Assembly: GCA_008711295.1 (NCBI GenBank)
Contig: VUYV01000074.1
Span: 3,390,797 to 3,454,796 of the forward strand
From: Anarhynchus alexandrinus
Lineage: Eukaryota > Chordata > Aves > Charadriiformes > Charadriidae
Length of the DNA stretch: 64,000 nucleotides
Reading direction: 5' to 3'
Positions within the stretch are counted from its first letter, which is position 1. Every line of letters begins with the position of its first letter. The notes beneath the pieces are model-generated. The model had not been told where the DNA came from and did no database searches. It saw only the letters and a program-made list of their open reading frames with translations. A program made the position numbers and the translations under genes. Below are positions 1 through 12,619 of this stretch, in pieces.

Positions 1-3000
1 AGTTCGTGCTTGAAATCATTTCTAGGGAATGCTAATTTGGCAGAATGGCAATGCTAATTTCTCTTTATTTGTGTGACTTTCCCTGTAGAGCAGTCTGAAA
101 GTTCTCCAGTATTTGATTGTGGCCTGAAGCTGTCCCACAGCAGAACTGAACATTTCAGGAGAAGTCATAATTTCAGCGTATTTTGAATTCCAGACTGAAA
201 ACAAATGTGACTACCCTTTAAACAACTAAAAAACCCAATTATTATTTCATTTTGAAAGATCACTTGGTAATAAAAAATGTAAGTATTCAATTTTAAATGT
301 GTTTTAATGGTTTAGAAAAGCATAATTTTATTTTTGGCTTTACTACACTGCTTTTTCATTTAGATTAAAAAAATGTTTTGGTTGACAAGCAGTTCAGTTA
401 AAATCTCCCTTCTGGCTGTCTTCATGCTTCTCTCCTGTACAAGACACGCTCAGCAGAAGTTACAGGAATGAGATCAAAACCACCATCTTGATCTGGGCAG
501 GCCGAGCCTGTATCCTGGGTCCGTACTCTGAAAGACATGCAGCTCCTGGCATAAAACTGCTCCTTTCTTTGGCACCCATTACCAAGAGCTGCCAGCTGAC
601 ACAAGGATCGCAGGTTTTCTGCCCAGGGGCCTCTGAGGTAAGCTATTCATTGCTTGCTTCCATAGGGAATAAACAGAGGAAGAGATGGCCAATGAAATTA
701 AAAATCCCAAGTTCAAAATCAATTAGAACCACATTTTCCATTCCAGGTACAATCAGGCTGGGAATTCAGTGTTATTTGATGTCATTGTGGTCAAAAATAT
801 CACAAGATGCATAAAAAGTGTTGGACTTGAGATGAATGTATATGTAACTCTGCGTGTACATACACACATATCCCCGGAGTTATCATTCTAATATATTTGC
901 ATGTAATATTAAACCTTCTGCCACTGTGTTTGTGCCACAAAGATATTTAGACCCTAATCTGTATTTAGAATCCAAGTTCCCATTGAAATCTCAGAGCCTG
1001 GATAGGCTGGTTTCCAAACCCTTCTGCTGTCTGGCTGTGGTGCGTGCATTATTCCAGCTCAATTATTCTGACCTGAGTGCTGCAGCTCCAAGTAGTGGTC
1101 TGCTGAGCCAGTCTGTGCTCTTGGAGGTGAAAATGTGTAAGCAAAAAAACCTGGCCCACCCAGTGGCTCACATTTGGGTGGAGGAGGGCCAGGCTGCCTA
1201 CGCTGGCAGCATGCCCATAAGGCAGCAGGTTCCAGTGGAGTTCAGGTACCTGGGACCTGCCAAGGATTGTATGAGCACGTCCAAGTTGCAAGTTTCGAAG
1301 CCATTGGGAAGCAGCGAGTCAGTGGAGGGAGCAGAAAAGGATCTGATAAATTCTTTGTTAAAGGCTTGTTCCAGTTCTAATTAATCACATTCAATAACAA
1401 TTCAATTAGTGCCATGAGTTAAAAATTACCAAGTAAGCTGAGATGGACACATTTAGGGCTGAGACAAAAATAGGCTGGCAGAAATGAGTGGCATTGAATA
1501 AGGCAATGATCTCCTGGGACATTTCTGGAAATTGTTCATGGCTATTTTCCATGTCCTCATTCTCTAAATGCTTCTAGTATCGCTTTCCTTCTCTGACCTA
1601 GGCCCTCCACGGCATTTCTCCCACATATTTTCTCTTGCTAACGAGCAAGAGTGGAGAATACTGGTATGAGCGTGGTGATGGGGTTAGTCAAGTAGACTGG
1701 AGCCTCTCTGAGAAACTCAGCTCCGCTCTATTAAGAGCTCCCTGTACACACAGCAAAAAGACACTCACTGGGAAGCCAAATACAGAAAAAACAACAAGCA
1801 AAAGGAATACAATTAAGTAGGATCAGTCTTTCTGACAGCCAATGGTCCCAGCAGCTCAGCTGTCAGCCCTCAGGTTGCTGGATACCACACTCACATTTAC
1901 CAATAGGAAATACACTGTATAGCATCTTCCCTCTGGCTTTTCCTATAAGCCATTTCTTCACATACTTCACCTCTTTTAGCTTTTACAACTGTTGGAGTGT
2001 GCTCACTGTTTACGTTGCATCAAATACAACATGGTTCTGACTTGGCTTTTTGGCTGGTGAAATTGGAGGTCAAGTGAAAGTCATCATCCCTTAGATGCAG
2101 CATCCATTTAAAGCATTAAAAAAATTAGTGATATAAGTATATTGAAGGAACAGAGAAATTCTTTTACCATGGGGAAAAAAGAAGGACCAGACTAAAAATG
2201 CTAAGTGATTCTTTTAATAAGAAAATAAAAATTAAACAATGGAAATGGTCCTCTGCAAGCCAGGTCCATATTCTGCCCTGCATCTTTGAGGTGAAATGGA
2301 TTTTGATTGCTTTGCCAGGCATTTCTTCCTCCTTTTTCCACCTTTTAAGTTCTTTTGAGATATGCCAGAGAGAGATGTTTTACTGGAGGAAAATGGAGCA
2401 CAATCAGAATATCATGGAAATACGAATTGTTGTGTACACACATACACACACGCACTCAGATATCCATGTCAGCACATCAGCAATGTGTCATTGTTGTCTC
2501 TACACATAGCAAGCTGGTGGAGGTACAGATCCTGTCCCACTTGAAAGCTGACCTGTGTAGTAGATTCCCCAAAAGCTGGGAGTGTTGCTGAACATTTCTT
2601 CTTGGTTTGCAGAGTCAGTTTTGCTTTGCTCTGGCAATGCCATCATGAAGATTCTTCTCTCAGGTTCCAACATCTCTTTTAATTTCCAGAATCAAGAGCA
2701 CTACTTTGTTTCAAAACAAATTTGTCTTGCCTCTACCTGAACTCCAATTTCACTGTTCAAACAACATCTAACTGGAGTGTAGACAGAGTGGCCTTTGTAC
2801 CGAGTGCATCTCCATGTGGTACTTCATCAACAAGTCAGAATATTGACCTCTAATCCCATTTTGCATTAAAAAGTATGAACAAATTCCAGTTTAAATCAAC
2901 CGAAACAATACATACCATTTTGGGTAAATGATTTGGAAATAAAATTGATCAGAGCTGTTTTCCCATATGTCACCAGCTGAGACACAGCTGGAGCAGTGCT

Positions 3001-3429
3001 AGTGATGGGGCTAATGGGCAACATGGATGTAACTACTGAAATGGAGACTCTGGAGAGGAAAGCAGTGGCAAAATAAACCTTTAACCCAGCAGCCAGATGA
3101 GTGGTGGGAATGATTTCTTCAGCATACAGTGTCCCTGTGGCTTCCAGCACAATAGGTGCTGATGTGCTGTTGCATGATGATTCAAAGTCCACTCAAATAA
3201 TGGGAAATGAGCTTTCTATTAATTTTTTTGAGCTTTCTACTCGTCTTGCAGAGGCAAGTGGTCACTTGTTCAAGCCAGAGCTGCATAAGCCTCTTGCTAG
3301 GGTAGATTAATATCTCTTAGATGTGCAACAAGCAAGCAGGAGGCTGCAGAAACTCTCAAGGATCCCAGAGTAATTTCATCACTTTCTTGTATTAGCTAAT
3401 GGCACTGCTGACAAATGCGCAATCACAGA
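1..3429. other. Intergenic, no gene recognised
   Basis: AT-rich DNA with only short, composition-driven open frames (longest about 176 codons, 854-1384, with no recognisable domain). One short CA-rich microsatellite. Confidence 0.7.
2431..2456 (+). repeat. Short CA-rich microsatellite
   Basis: Interrupted (CA)n with TACACACA units. Confidence 0.8.
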
Positions 3430-4020
3430 CTTTAAGACGGTGCTTCTACACCTGGGTTGGGGCCTTGATGGCACTCATAGTTCTTAATTGCTCTGATTGA
3501 CCTCACCTGGGACCTCCACGACAGCCCTTGCTCATTGGCTCAAGGATGCTATTTAAGCTCAGGCTGGGACCTCAAGTTTTGGTTTGGGCTATGTTGTGGG
3601 AGGGTGTTGGTTTGCAACTTGGTTATGCTGTTTCTTGGTGATGAACCTTATTAATACAGACCCCAACGCATAGACTGACTTCCTGGCCTGACCTTGGATA
3701 TGCCTTGCCACTGTGGACCTGCCTGGCCATCACTGGATCTGACCTGTGGATTGGCTTCCTGGTTTGACCTCAAATTTGCCTTATCATCATGGATTTCTCT
3801 AGTGATTTGGATTCTCAGCTGAAACTGGCTGCTTTAATTAGCTGCTTTGCTTGGGTGTTGTGGATGGGGTTCTGGTTGGTGAGAACCCTATGCTGCCAGT
3901 CAGTCCTTGCAAACATGCTTGATAACTTGGATGCAGAAGATCTCTATGCAGTAGCTGAAGTTCTCACATCTACTGTTTTAGCTGTGGAATTGTCCAGGCA
4001 GCCTTCAAAACAGGTAAGTG
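3430..4020 (+). other. Promoter-plus-exon-like unit of unknown origin
   Basis: ATTGG (an inverted CCAAT box, 3534-3538) is followed by TATTTAAG (3550-3557), about 240 bp before an ATG (3789-3791). The frame from that ATG encodes 75 residues (MDFSSDLDSQLKLAALIS...) to a perfect donor CAG|GTAAGT (4011-4016), then goes on only to a stop at 4079. The protein has a hydrophobic stretch (about residues 13-34) and an acidic stretch (44-53). The presumed 5' leader contains two diverged copies, 32 of 45 positions alike, of a GACTTCCTGG/GGCTTCCTGG-headed unit (about 3672-3716 and 3751-3795). This could be a degenerate LTR-type element with the start of its internal region, or a lineage-specific exon. 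The function is not recognised. Confidence 0.35.
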
Positions 4021-5668
4021 TACTGAAGCTGTGCCTTTATTTTCAAGGTTGCCTCTCTATTGTGACAAAGGTGGGTTAAGGCATATGCCACTCCTGCACC
4101 CCATGCAGACCTTGCTTTGAGAAGGGATAATTGCAGCAGCCTGTTCTCAGCTACTGCTTCCTCCACATGCCCCTTAACTGGGTGTAGTGCAGGAATCTGA
4201 CTCCTGACCCGACTCTGCATTCGCTGAAGCTAGCCTTGGCAGAGGGACAATCAGGTCTGTGGCCCTTGGAGATGTCAGTAGTATGTGAATAGGCTTAACC
4301 AAGGCCCCATAGTACACCAAAATTATAAACCCTTTTTGGCAAGGGCTATCTTTTTAGTGAGTATGGAGCACTTACCTTTGTGTGGTCTCGGTCACGTTTC
4401 CAGGTGCTGCTGTAATGTAAATACTTACTAGAGTAATATCCAAGCTCCAGATGCTTTTGTTTTGCTTTTCATAAGCTCACGTACCAGAGAGGGCTGGAAC
4501 TCAGGAGTTACCAATAATAGATCCTCTTCTAAAGGTGATGCTGTTGTCACTGGCAGTGTGTAACGGTGGGTGAGGTATGTTGGCAGATAGCAGACATGGT
4601 TGCTCTTGGGAATAAATAACTGGGATTGCTTCTGTGAATGCCCTGAGAATTGTCCAACCTGTTTGTTGAAAATACTTAGAACTATTCATTAGTTCAGGAG
4701 GAACTTGATGTCTTCACTGTTATTAATATTTTTCATACCTCGCCTTTATCTGGCTAAGTTGAGTTAACTAATGTTGGTGACAGGTTAATCTACTTGGTGG
4801 GTTTTGGGAAACTGTTTCATGATTGGTGCTGGGAGGGTGAAGGGAGCTGGTGAATTTGAAGCAAACCACAACCCAAAAAATCATTTTAGGACTATCAAAT
4901 TCAGTGAATAAATAGTGGGCAAGTGCCAGAAGGGACTATTATAGCCACTGTCCCTGATGAAAAGTTTGTAGAGCACCTGGGACAGTAGGGTCATGATCTC
5001 ACCTGACATGGCTTAGGCCTGACCACAGGCAATATTAGCACAATCTTTCAGCAGCGGCCTGTATTCAGCACTGAAGTGTCACCTAACAGCAAGCTCTGAG
5101 ACGAAATGTGCTCCCTGGATGCCTTTGTTTTTCTTTGCAACTTCCAGTTTTCATCTCAGACCTAGAAACTTACCTGGTTTTGGAGAGAATACAGTGTCCT
5201 TTGCTTCCTACCTCTTTCTAGTACAATTTCTCTGCAACTTTTCAACATGGCAAACTGTCTTTTGAGGCTGTTCAGCATTAGTAATGTATCACCAGTGCAG
5301 CTGAAAAAGGACAGCTCTGGCATTTGGGTTTTGAAGTGGAAATCTGTGCCTTGACTATTCCTCCTGAGGAAAAGCCTCAGATCAATTTGATGTGCAAGGA
5401 GATAAAGTAATAGTTTAAATAGTAAAAGTTTAAATAGTGCTCAATATGTTATCATGCTTCCAGATTAGTTTACATACATGCTGTCAAATATCTTTCACTT
5501 TTTAATAGAGTAAAAATCATCTATTTATATTCTATTCTATATATACTCACCATAACATATATACATATGACCCTACAAATGTGCTTACTCTTGGTTACAG
5601 ATGTTTTCCTATTGATGTAAATGGCACTGTTCAGATAAATAAGTGTTTGCAAGATCAAATACTATAGG
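4021..5668. other. Intergenic, no gene recognised
   Basis: Non-coding, increasingly AT-rich towards 5400-5600. No repeat family identified. Confidence 0.7.
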
Positions 5669-5709
5669 CGTGTGTGTATATATGTACAAAAGTACATGTG
5701 TATATATAA
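5669..5709. repeat. TG/TA-rich microsatellite with a hairpin centre
   Basis: Alternating GT then TA, with GTAC-AAAA-GTAC at the centre (5684-5695) and imperfect arms on both sides. Confidence 0.7.
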
Positions 5710-5780
5710 GTTTCTGCTCTCAGTCTCAATCAGAAATATAAGGACCCAAAACTTCCTCTGATAAGAGGAATCCATGTGGT

Positions 5781-6205
5781 ATGGGTGTCCTGGTTTGAGG
5801 TAAAACAGTATAAAAGCTGAGGGACCAAAGGGTCAGCTCGCTCTCTTCCTTCAATGGCTGATGTCTGAGGAGGACTCCATTCATCTGCCTGTGATCCCGA
5901 TCCGGAATGCAGATCCGGAATCCAGTTCCCGTCCGTCACTGAGTCCAGCCTGGGACTGCCCCAGTGCCAGCCGGTGTTGTGATTGTCATCTCAGGACCTT
6001 GATATGGTTTTGTATATTCTTCACTATTTCTTTTTATTTTATTATTAATATTCCATTAAAGTAGTTTAGTTCCTTCTAAACTCATAAGTCTCTTTTTCCT
6101 CCTCTGCCTCTCTCTTTGAAAAGGGGTAGAGGGGGGCATCTGTTGGTCCCATCTGGGGTCCCCCAGGTCCCCAGTAGCCAATTTGGCCTAAACCATGACA
6201 ATGGG
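5781..6205 (+). mobile_element. Solo LTR (ERVL-like) with 5-bp target duplication ATGGG
   Basis: The LTR spans 5786-6200 (415 bp). It starts TGTCCTGGTTT and ends AAACCATGACA, an 11-bp terminal inverted repeat with one mismatch. Flanking direct repeats ATGGG occupy 5781-5785 and 6201-6205; a 5-bp duplication fits class III (ERVL-type) elements. Inside are a TATA box TATAAAA (5809-5815) and a poly(A)-type ATTAAA (6055-6060), in the order U3-R-U5, so sense is plus. There is no internal viral region, so this is a solo LTR left by LTR-LTR recombination. The near-intact ends and duplication suggest a fairly recent insertion. The subfamily is not assigned. Confidence 0.9.
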
Positions 6206-9200
6206 GAAGGAGAAATGAAGCTGTCGTGGTCTTGATCACAGCCTACTAGGATTAGGAGCTGTGCTTGAGCAATGAATGCTATGACACTTCTAAATCAGCC
6301 CAAGCAAGCCTTCCTCCAGAAACCTCAGCAGAAGTGGACTTCACGTCTCATTTGAAGATGTTTTTAGCATTTGCATTAATTCCAGTGGACAAAATATAGT
6401 GGTGGAGAAGGAAGAGAACCCAGTGATTGCAGGACATGTTGGCTAAGTTTCTGGTTCTTGGAAGAGCTGTGGGGTTTGGAAAATTCCTTCAAATTAACCT
6501 ATTGTGTTTTGAGACGAAACCAGAGCCTTTGCTGTGCAAACAATAGAGGCTGTAGTGCCAGCATCTCCCTTGCCTCAGCCGCAATAGTCCGTGTGCTTCT
6601 TATACTGCTCGACTGGAATCTGAATCCTCGTGTTTGAGTGTTTAGAATAAGGTGGTTAAAATGGTCCAAGATGAGAGAACAAGGCTGAGGACTGCAGTCC
6701 TCAAGGGAGAGGGATGAATGCTGGATTTCAGTGTGTCCTGTTGGCTTCGGTAACGGTTCATATGTGGGGATTATAGCACTCTCCAGTGTGCTCCTCCGGG
6801 TGCTGCTTGCACAGACATCTTGGGGGATTCCAGTCCTTGATTCAGCATCAAACAGCCTAATAGCTAAATCTGTAGTTTTTGACCAAGTTGTTTTGTAAGG
6901 GAAGCCACTTTTTTATGAGCTGCTGTCTTACCTCTCTCTTCCTTTCCTGATTTCCTCCCATTTCCTCTTCCTCTGCCTTCTGTTTTTCTTTCCCTCTGCC
7001 TTCCCTGCCCAATTCTTATTTTTTCCTTAAACTTTTTTTTACTACCTGAAAGCTGAAATTGTGCAGCATACAGGTACTTAATGCAGGCCACCTGCATGTA
7101 TCCAGTGGCCTCTACACAGTCCATGAACTGTACAGTTGACAACCTCAGTGTAAAATGCTCTGCAACCACCAACTGTGCAGAGAGGAGGGTCTGGCTGCTG
7201 CTAAGACATGATGAAAACCCTAAATTGTTATGTGCGATTCCTTTCCTTCCTGTAAATGTTGTTTATTTGCAGAAATTCAGAGGAGTCTCCTGGACTTCCT
7301 CAAAGCTGCAGCTGTTCCACTGGGTTAGCCTCAACCACCTCAGCCTGTTCTGTTTTGCGCTGCAATTTTGACGGCACCCACTGCTGTCTGCAGGGCACAG
7401 CTCTTTGGTTCCATACGTTGTTCTTCACCTAGCACATGCAGTAGCACCCAGTGGTGCGAAATGTTACTAGTGGGGCAGATCCAAAAATTTTAGACGTATT
7501 TATTAAGTGCTTGGGATTTGGTCTCACAGCAATTTTGTACACAACTTATGCAGCAGAGCCTAAACCTGCAAATACACGGAAGTAGCAGATAGTCACAATA
7601 ATAGTGCCAATAAGTCATGTTTCATAAGCGGTCTCCTGGCAAGATGTCCTCCTGTGTATGCTGTTGTGCAAGCCATTTCCCCTTTATTAATTGTTGCTAA
7701 TTATGTTTTCACTGTGAGTGATCCATTAACTAGCTTACCATGGCAGAGCTGAACAAGAGAAAAATATTTCACTTGCTCGAGGAATAAGTAGTAAAAGCCA
7801 GCATAAATCTTGTCTGTGTCTCTCGCTGCTACTTAGTCCCTTCGGACACTTTTCTTACCACTGTTTATTGGCTTTCAGGCTCCATGGGCTGCACAGGTTG
7901 TACAAGGAGCACGCAGGTGCTATGATCTGTTCCTTCCCTCTAGTGTAAGTGATTCAAGGTCCAAGTTTTTTAATTTAAAGCAAAAATACCAGCTTTTGCT
8001 AGGTGTAAAAAACATATTACAGTGATGGCTAAGATGTGGTTGGAATGCTTTAAGTCTCAGAGTCAGTGTTACTGGTTAAACAATGGCATCAGTCATAACA
8101 GAGCTGATCTACTTGGAAGGTGGAGTTGCTTCCAGTCAAATCTGGACACAGCCTTTGCTTGAGACACTCACGAAGGAACTGCTGCGTGTTTCCACCCTCT
8201 GAATAAGTGAGTTTTAACAGCATGGATCTCGTCACAAGCATTTATTTTATGTGACCTGGATATAGATGCCCATCCAGAAAACCAGGGCCCCTAGTGGGTA
8301 AAAAGAAGTTTAACTGAAGACTGATGTCTGTATAAACACATACAGAGAGAGGACTAATCTGATTGTGAATGCAGCCTGGTTTCAATACCCTAATGGTATT
8401 CTAAAATAGTTATTGAATAAAATAGATAGAATCTATAAACATATAACTATATATTTGGATAATCCACCTCTTTGTCTACTAAACAGCTTAAACAATTAAG
8501 AGGGAATCTAGAGGGACTAGGGATTTATCAAGCTGCTTATAAAACAGGAATATACAATTGGGTATCATTCAAATCCAAGGGTCAGAAAATGAGTCTCTGA
8601 AAATATGTAATGCTAAAAGACCTTGTAATCCTGGTTTTAACTGAGTTACATGCTGATGCTATTACAAATGAGAGGTAAAGAGAAAGAGTCTGCAGTTCAG
8701 ATTACCAACAGAATTGGCATAAGGACAGCCAGGCCGAGACTATCAAAGACTATCGGCACTGACACAGGACAGTGTCACTGTCATCGCAACATCAGGGGTT
8801 GGAGAAGATGTCCGTGAGCAGCTCCCTCACTGCCTGTGTGTTGTGGTGCTTCAGAGGAAGGACTCTCTTGAGCCATCTCCAGAGAGCACAGGGAAAACTG
8901 GGCAGTGTGAAGAGTGTCTGGGAAAGCATGAGCAGAATGCCCATGTTGTGTTGCTCTGGAGAGGAATTACAGACCAGCCCAGTGCACCAGAGCAGCTCTG
9001 GCGCAGTCCCACTCCTTGACTTAGGTGTATTTCTGCAAGAGGAGCAAGGAATTTGGTTATTGCAAATACCTACTGCTATGACGTTTGTGGTTTTCATCCT
9101 TTATCCTACTATATTTTATTCTCTCTGGCTAAACTTATTTACGTTCATTGCTCTGTTCTTGTTGTTTTGTTTTAATTTCACAGTTAAACCCTCCAGCTTG

Positions 9201-12121
9201 TTTAACTAAAGGCTAAAGCGTGCAGAGCTTGGGGATTGGCCAAAAATCATCATAATTATAGATTCAAGAGGTGTGACGTGTAAATATTCAACTGCTTCCC
9301 TGTTGTGGTGTGACTCGTGGCCACAGGGCAGGTGCTCCCCAACAAAGGTGTAAGCAAGTATAGGGCATCCAGACTTCTTTGTCTTCCAGTCTGCAGGGAG
9401 AGCTGGGCAAAGCTCTGTGGACTGACTCATTTTCTGGAACTCTGGAGGAATTTTTGTGTGTGTTTAAATGAGCTTCAGGTGCAGCTGCTTGGGATGCTGT
9501 ATTCAAGATGGAAAAATACTGGGAAAGCTGACTTCGAGCAACACTCTTCTACAATGATGTGGAGAAAATTGTTTTCAGCTTAGACAAAGGTCTTGTGCAG
9601 ATGACTCTAAAAGCAAAAAGGACCAAGGAGGGCCAGTTCCCATCCAAGTGTCAGGATCAGATTGATAGTGAAACACAACTCCTCCTATCTGTGCCTATTT
9701 GGTGCACAAACATAAATTTCCAGGTTGACCAGGGCTGCAACTCTGAATATGGGGGCAATAGGTACACAATCGGATCACTGCAAGCTGTGTGGGGCATATA
9801 TTTCAGCCCAATTTGCATTTAGATCAGAGAAATATGGTGTATTAATGCAAGTATTGTTCACTGAAAATAGATTTTTCAGCAGGTATTAGCCTGGACCAAA
9901 AGTTAAAGTTTGCTTGAGGATACTAGTCTGGAAGAGATCAGGATGTAACTATAGAGCGATTTTTTTTAAAAGGCTGTTTTTCCTTTGTTAAGCATGATTG
10001 ATAAGCATTTTAATGGTTAAGTAAACGGTTAAATGGTAAAGCATGGGAAAAACTTGAAGTATAAATGCCACTTAAGAAAAAGGTTTCTGTGAGCTTTGCT
10101 TTCAAATAGCTTCAGATTTATGATTTTTACGGAATTGGTTTTGTGAGCAGCTGTTACAGATGGGTGATGAACCCAGGACAGCTGCTTTTATACCCTTCCT
10201 GCACACTAGCACATCCCTGCAGCCAAACCAGAGTTGTACTTGTGACCTATCTTGCATCTCTGCCCTATATTGCAGCTTGTTTTAGCAAGAAAACACACTA
10301 CACCATTCTGACCAGAAGATGGCAATGAAAAATGAGGTTTTAAACTTCATACTTAACTTATTTCTTTATTAGGCATGGTGCAGTGTTACTTCAAGCTTAT
10401 CACAGTGTATATGCCAAAGCCTTCCAGACAGATTTTTTTTGAATAATTAAAAAAAACCCAAAACAACAGCTTAACCTTTACAGAGATGAGCTATCAATGG
10501 GCTGTGTCTGAGGACATCCAGCAGTAGGGAACATAGGCTGTGGTTTAAAAATTAATTTTCCTATAATTGTTTTTCATAGCTGGTTTCCACGGACTGCACA
10601 GTGGTCAAAATGCCCAGAAGTGTTCAGCAGTTGAGTTTGAAGGACCTGAGGAAGATCTGACAGGTGAAGCTTCACCTGAGCACTGGGGTCCTGGGGTCCC
10701 AGTGTAACTACCTCCTCAGGGCTTCATCTGACTGGTTTCCCAGGTGTTTACTGGGAGTTTTTAATAGCATGTGTGGATTTGTTAGAAATTTTTGGGTTCT
10801 TGCATTCGGTAAGAATGTATCAGTTCTAACACAAGGTTCATTGTCAGAGGTTCCTCAGAACAACTGAGCTGTGTGTTCACCCTTCAGGAGCTGTATGCAT
10901 GGGAGACCTGTTGCTCACCTGCCCCAGGGACGAGGGTGTTGGTCCTTGTGTGGGTCTGAACTTGGTGTGGCAGCTCTGTCTCCATCACTACGTGTAACTC
11001 CCGGATCACTTTGTGCTGCATTTCTTTTGTTTTTACTCTCACCTCTGGGAAGACCTTGATTCTTGGCATAGGATGGGAAACTTCTGAGAATCCTAAACTG
11101 TTTCCCACTAAGCTCTTGCTAGTGTTCTTGTCACACTAACTCCTAATACACATCAAGAGTAGTGCAGTGGAGTTGGTAGAGGTGTACTCATAGTGGCAGA
11201 AGAGGAAATCTCTCTCTCCCTTCAGCATTTCTATGCTTCACTGCAAATAGTATGTATCCTATACATAGATATGCTGTATGGGCTTTACTGGGGGCGAGTA
11301 AGATAAAACTGAGCAGTTCCTCTGACCCGAGTGAATTATCTGTTCTTTCAAACAGGAAATAAAGATAGTAAAAATAAAGTGCTTGGAATCCTGGCAAAGA
11401 TTCTTTTGCTCATCCCCAGAAAGTGAGATCTCTTTCCAGGAGAAAAATGGACAGCAGGACACAGCCTGAACACTGAAGAGATCAGACAGTAGGGGAGAAG
11501 GTCAGAAGTTAGTGTCAGAGCCAGGCTGAAGGCTTGCTTTATTGCCTAATCCATGCTCATTCCCTCAGGTGATGTCTCTTGAGATAGGGAGCTCATATCC
11601 CATCATTTCACAGTTCTGCTGAGGTTGTTCTTCGATTCTTCCTTACCTACAGAAGCTGACTGTAGCTCCTGAACCTGCTATTCTGCATCTCCTTTTGAGG
11701 GGAGGACAGTATCTGAGGCCCTCCATGTAGGGTAAGGGGCAAGTCTGTTGTGTATGTTGTGCACACATATGTGTGCCAGTGATTTATTCTAGCTTCCTTG
11801 TTTGTACTCATTTCAGCTGTTATAATGAAGAATCTCCAGTATCCTCCGCTGTTCTTTAACAACTCAACCAGACCTAGTGTCAACAAGGAAGCAGCTAATC
11901 AAAGGCTGCTAGCATAAATGATCAGATCCAAGATAACACAATTAACGCACATGCCTCCATAAGTGCCCTTGCCCACTCTGTTTGTCTTTCCTTGGTTTTG
12001 CATTAACCTGGCACTGCCATCCTCCTTCTCTATGGGCTGATGGTCACAACTCTAACATTTTAAGAGACTGCATACATGGAAGTATCCAGGGACATCATTT
12101 TCTTGACTTGCTCTTGTCATT
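6206..12121. other. Intergenic, no gene recognised
   Basis: Apart from the polypyrimidine tract I see no gene. Open frames of up to 145 codons (8772-9209) have no domain or splice context that supports them. Confidence 0.7.
6925..7048. repeat. Polypyrimidine tract
   Basis: About 120 bp almost wholly C and T on the plus strand (CTCTTCCTTTCC..., then TTTTTCTTTCCC...). The complementary minus strand gives a Lys/Arg/Glu-rich spurious frame. Confidence 0.85.
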
Positions 12122-12619
12122 TCTGTGTCCAGTTCTGGGGCCCCCAACATAAGGACATAGACCTGTTGGAGTGAGTCTGGAGGAGGGCCATGAAGGATCA
12201 GAGGGCTGGAGCACCTCTCCTATGAAGACAGGTTGAGAGAGTTGGGGTTGTTCAGCCTGGAGAAGAGAAGGCTCTGGGGAGACCCTATAGCACCCTTTCA
12301 GCACTTAAAGGGGGCCTACAGGAAAGATGGAGAGGGACTTTTTATTAGGGAGTGTAGTGATAGGACAAGGGGTAATTTAAACTGAAAGATGGGAGTTTTA
12401 AATTAGATATTGGGAAGAAATTTTTCACTATGAGAGTGGTGAGACACTGGAACAGGCTGCCAAGGGCAGTTGTAGGTGCACCATCCCTGGAGGTGTTCAC
12501 GGCCAGGTTGGATGGGGTTTTGAGCAACCTGGTGCAGTGGAAGGTGTCCCTGCCCTTGGCAGAGGGGGCGGAACTAGATGATATTTAAGGTCCCTTCCAA
12601 CCCAAACCATTCTATGATT
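12122..12619 (+). mobile_element. CR1 LINE, 5'-truncated 3' end
   Basis: About 500 bp with the typical avian CR1 3' segment: TTCAGCCTGGAGAAGAGAAGG, GGAACAGGCTGCC, ATCCCTGGAGGTGTTC and TGATGATATTTAAGG-like text, followed by CCCTTCCAACCC and a terminal ATTCTATGAT (12609-12618). CR1 copies are usually 5'-truncated. No reverse-transcriptase frame remains. Confidence 0.96.
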
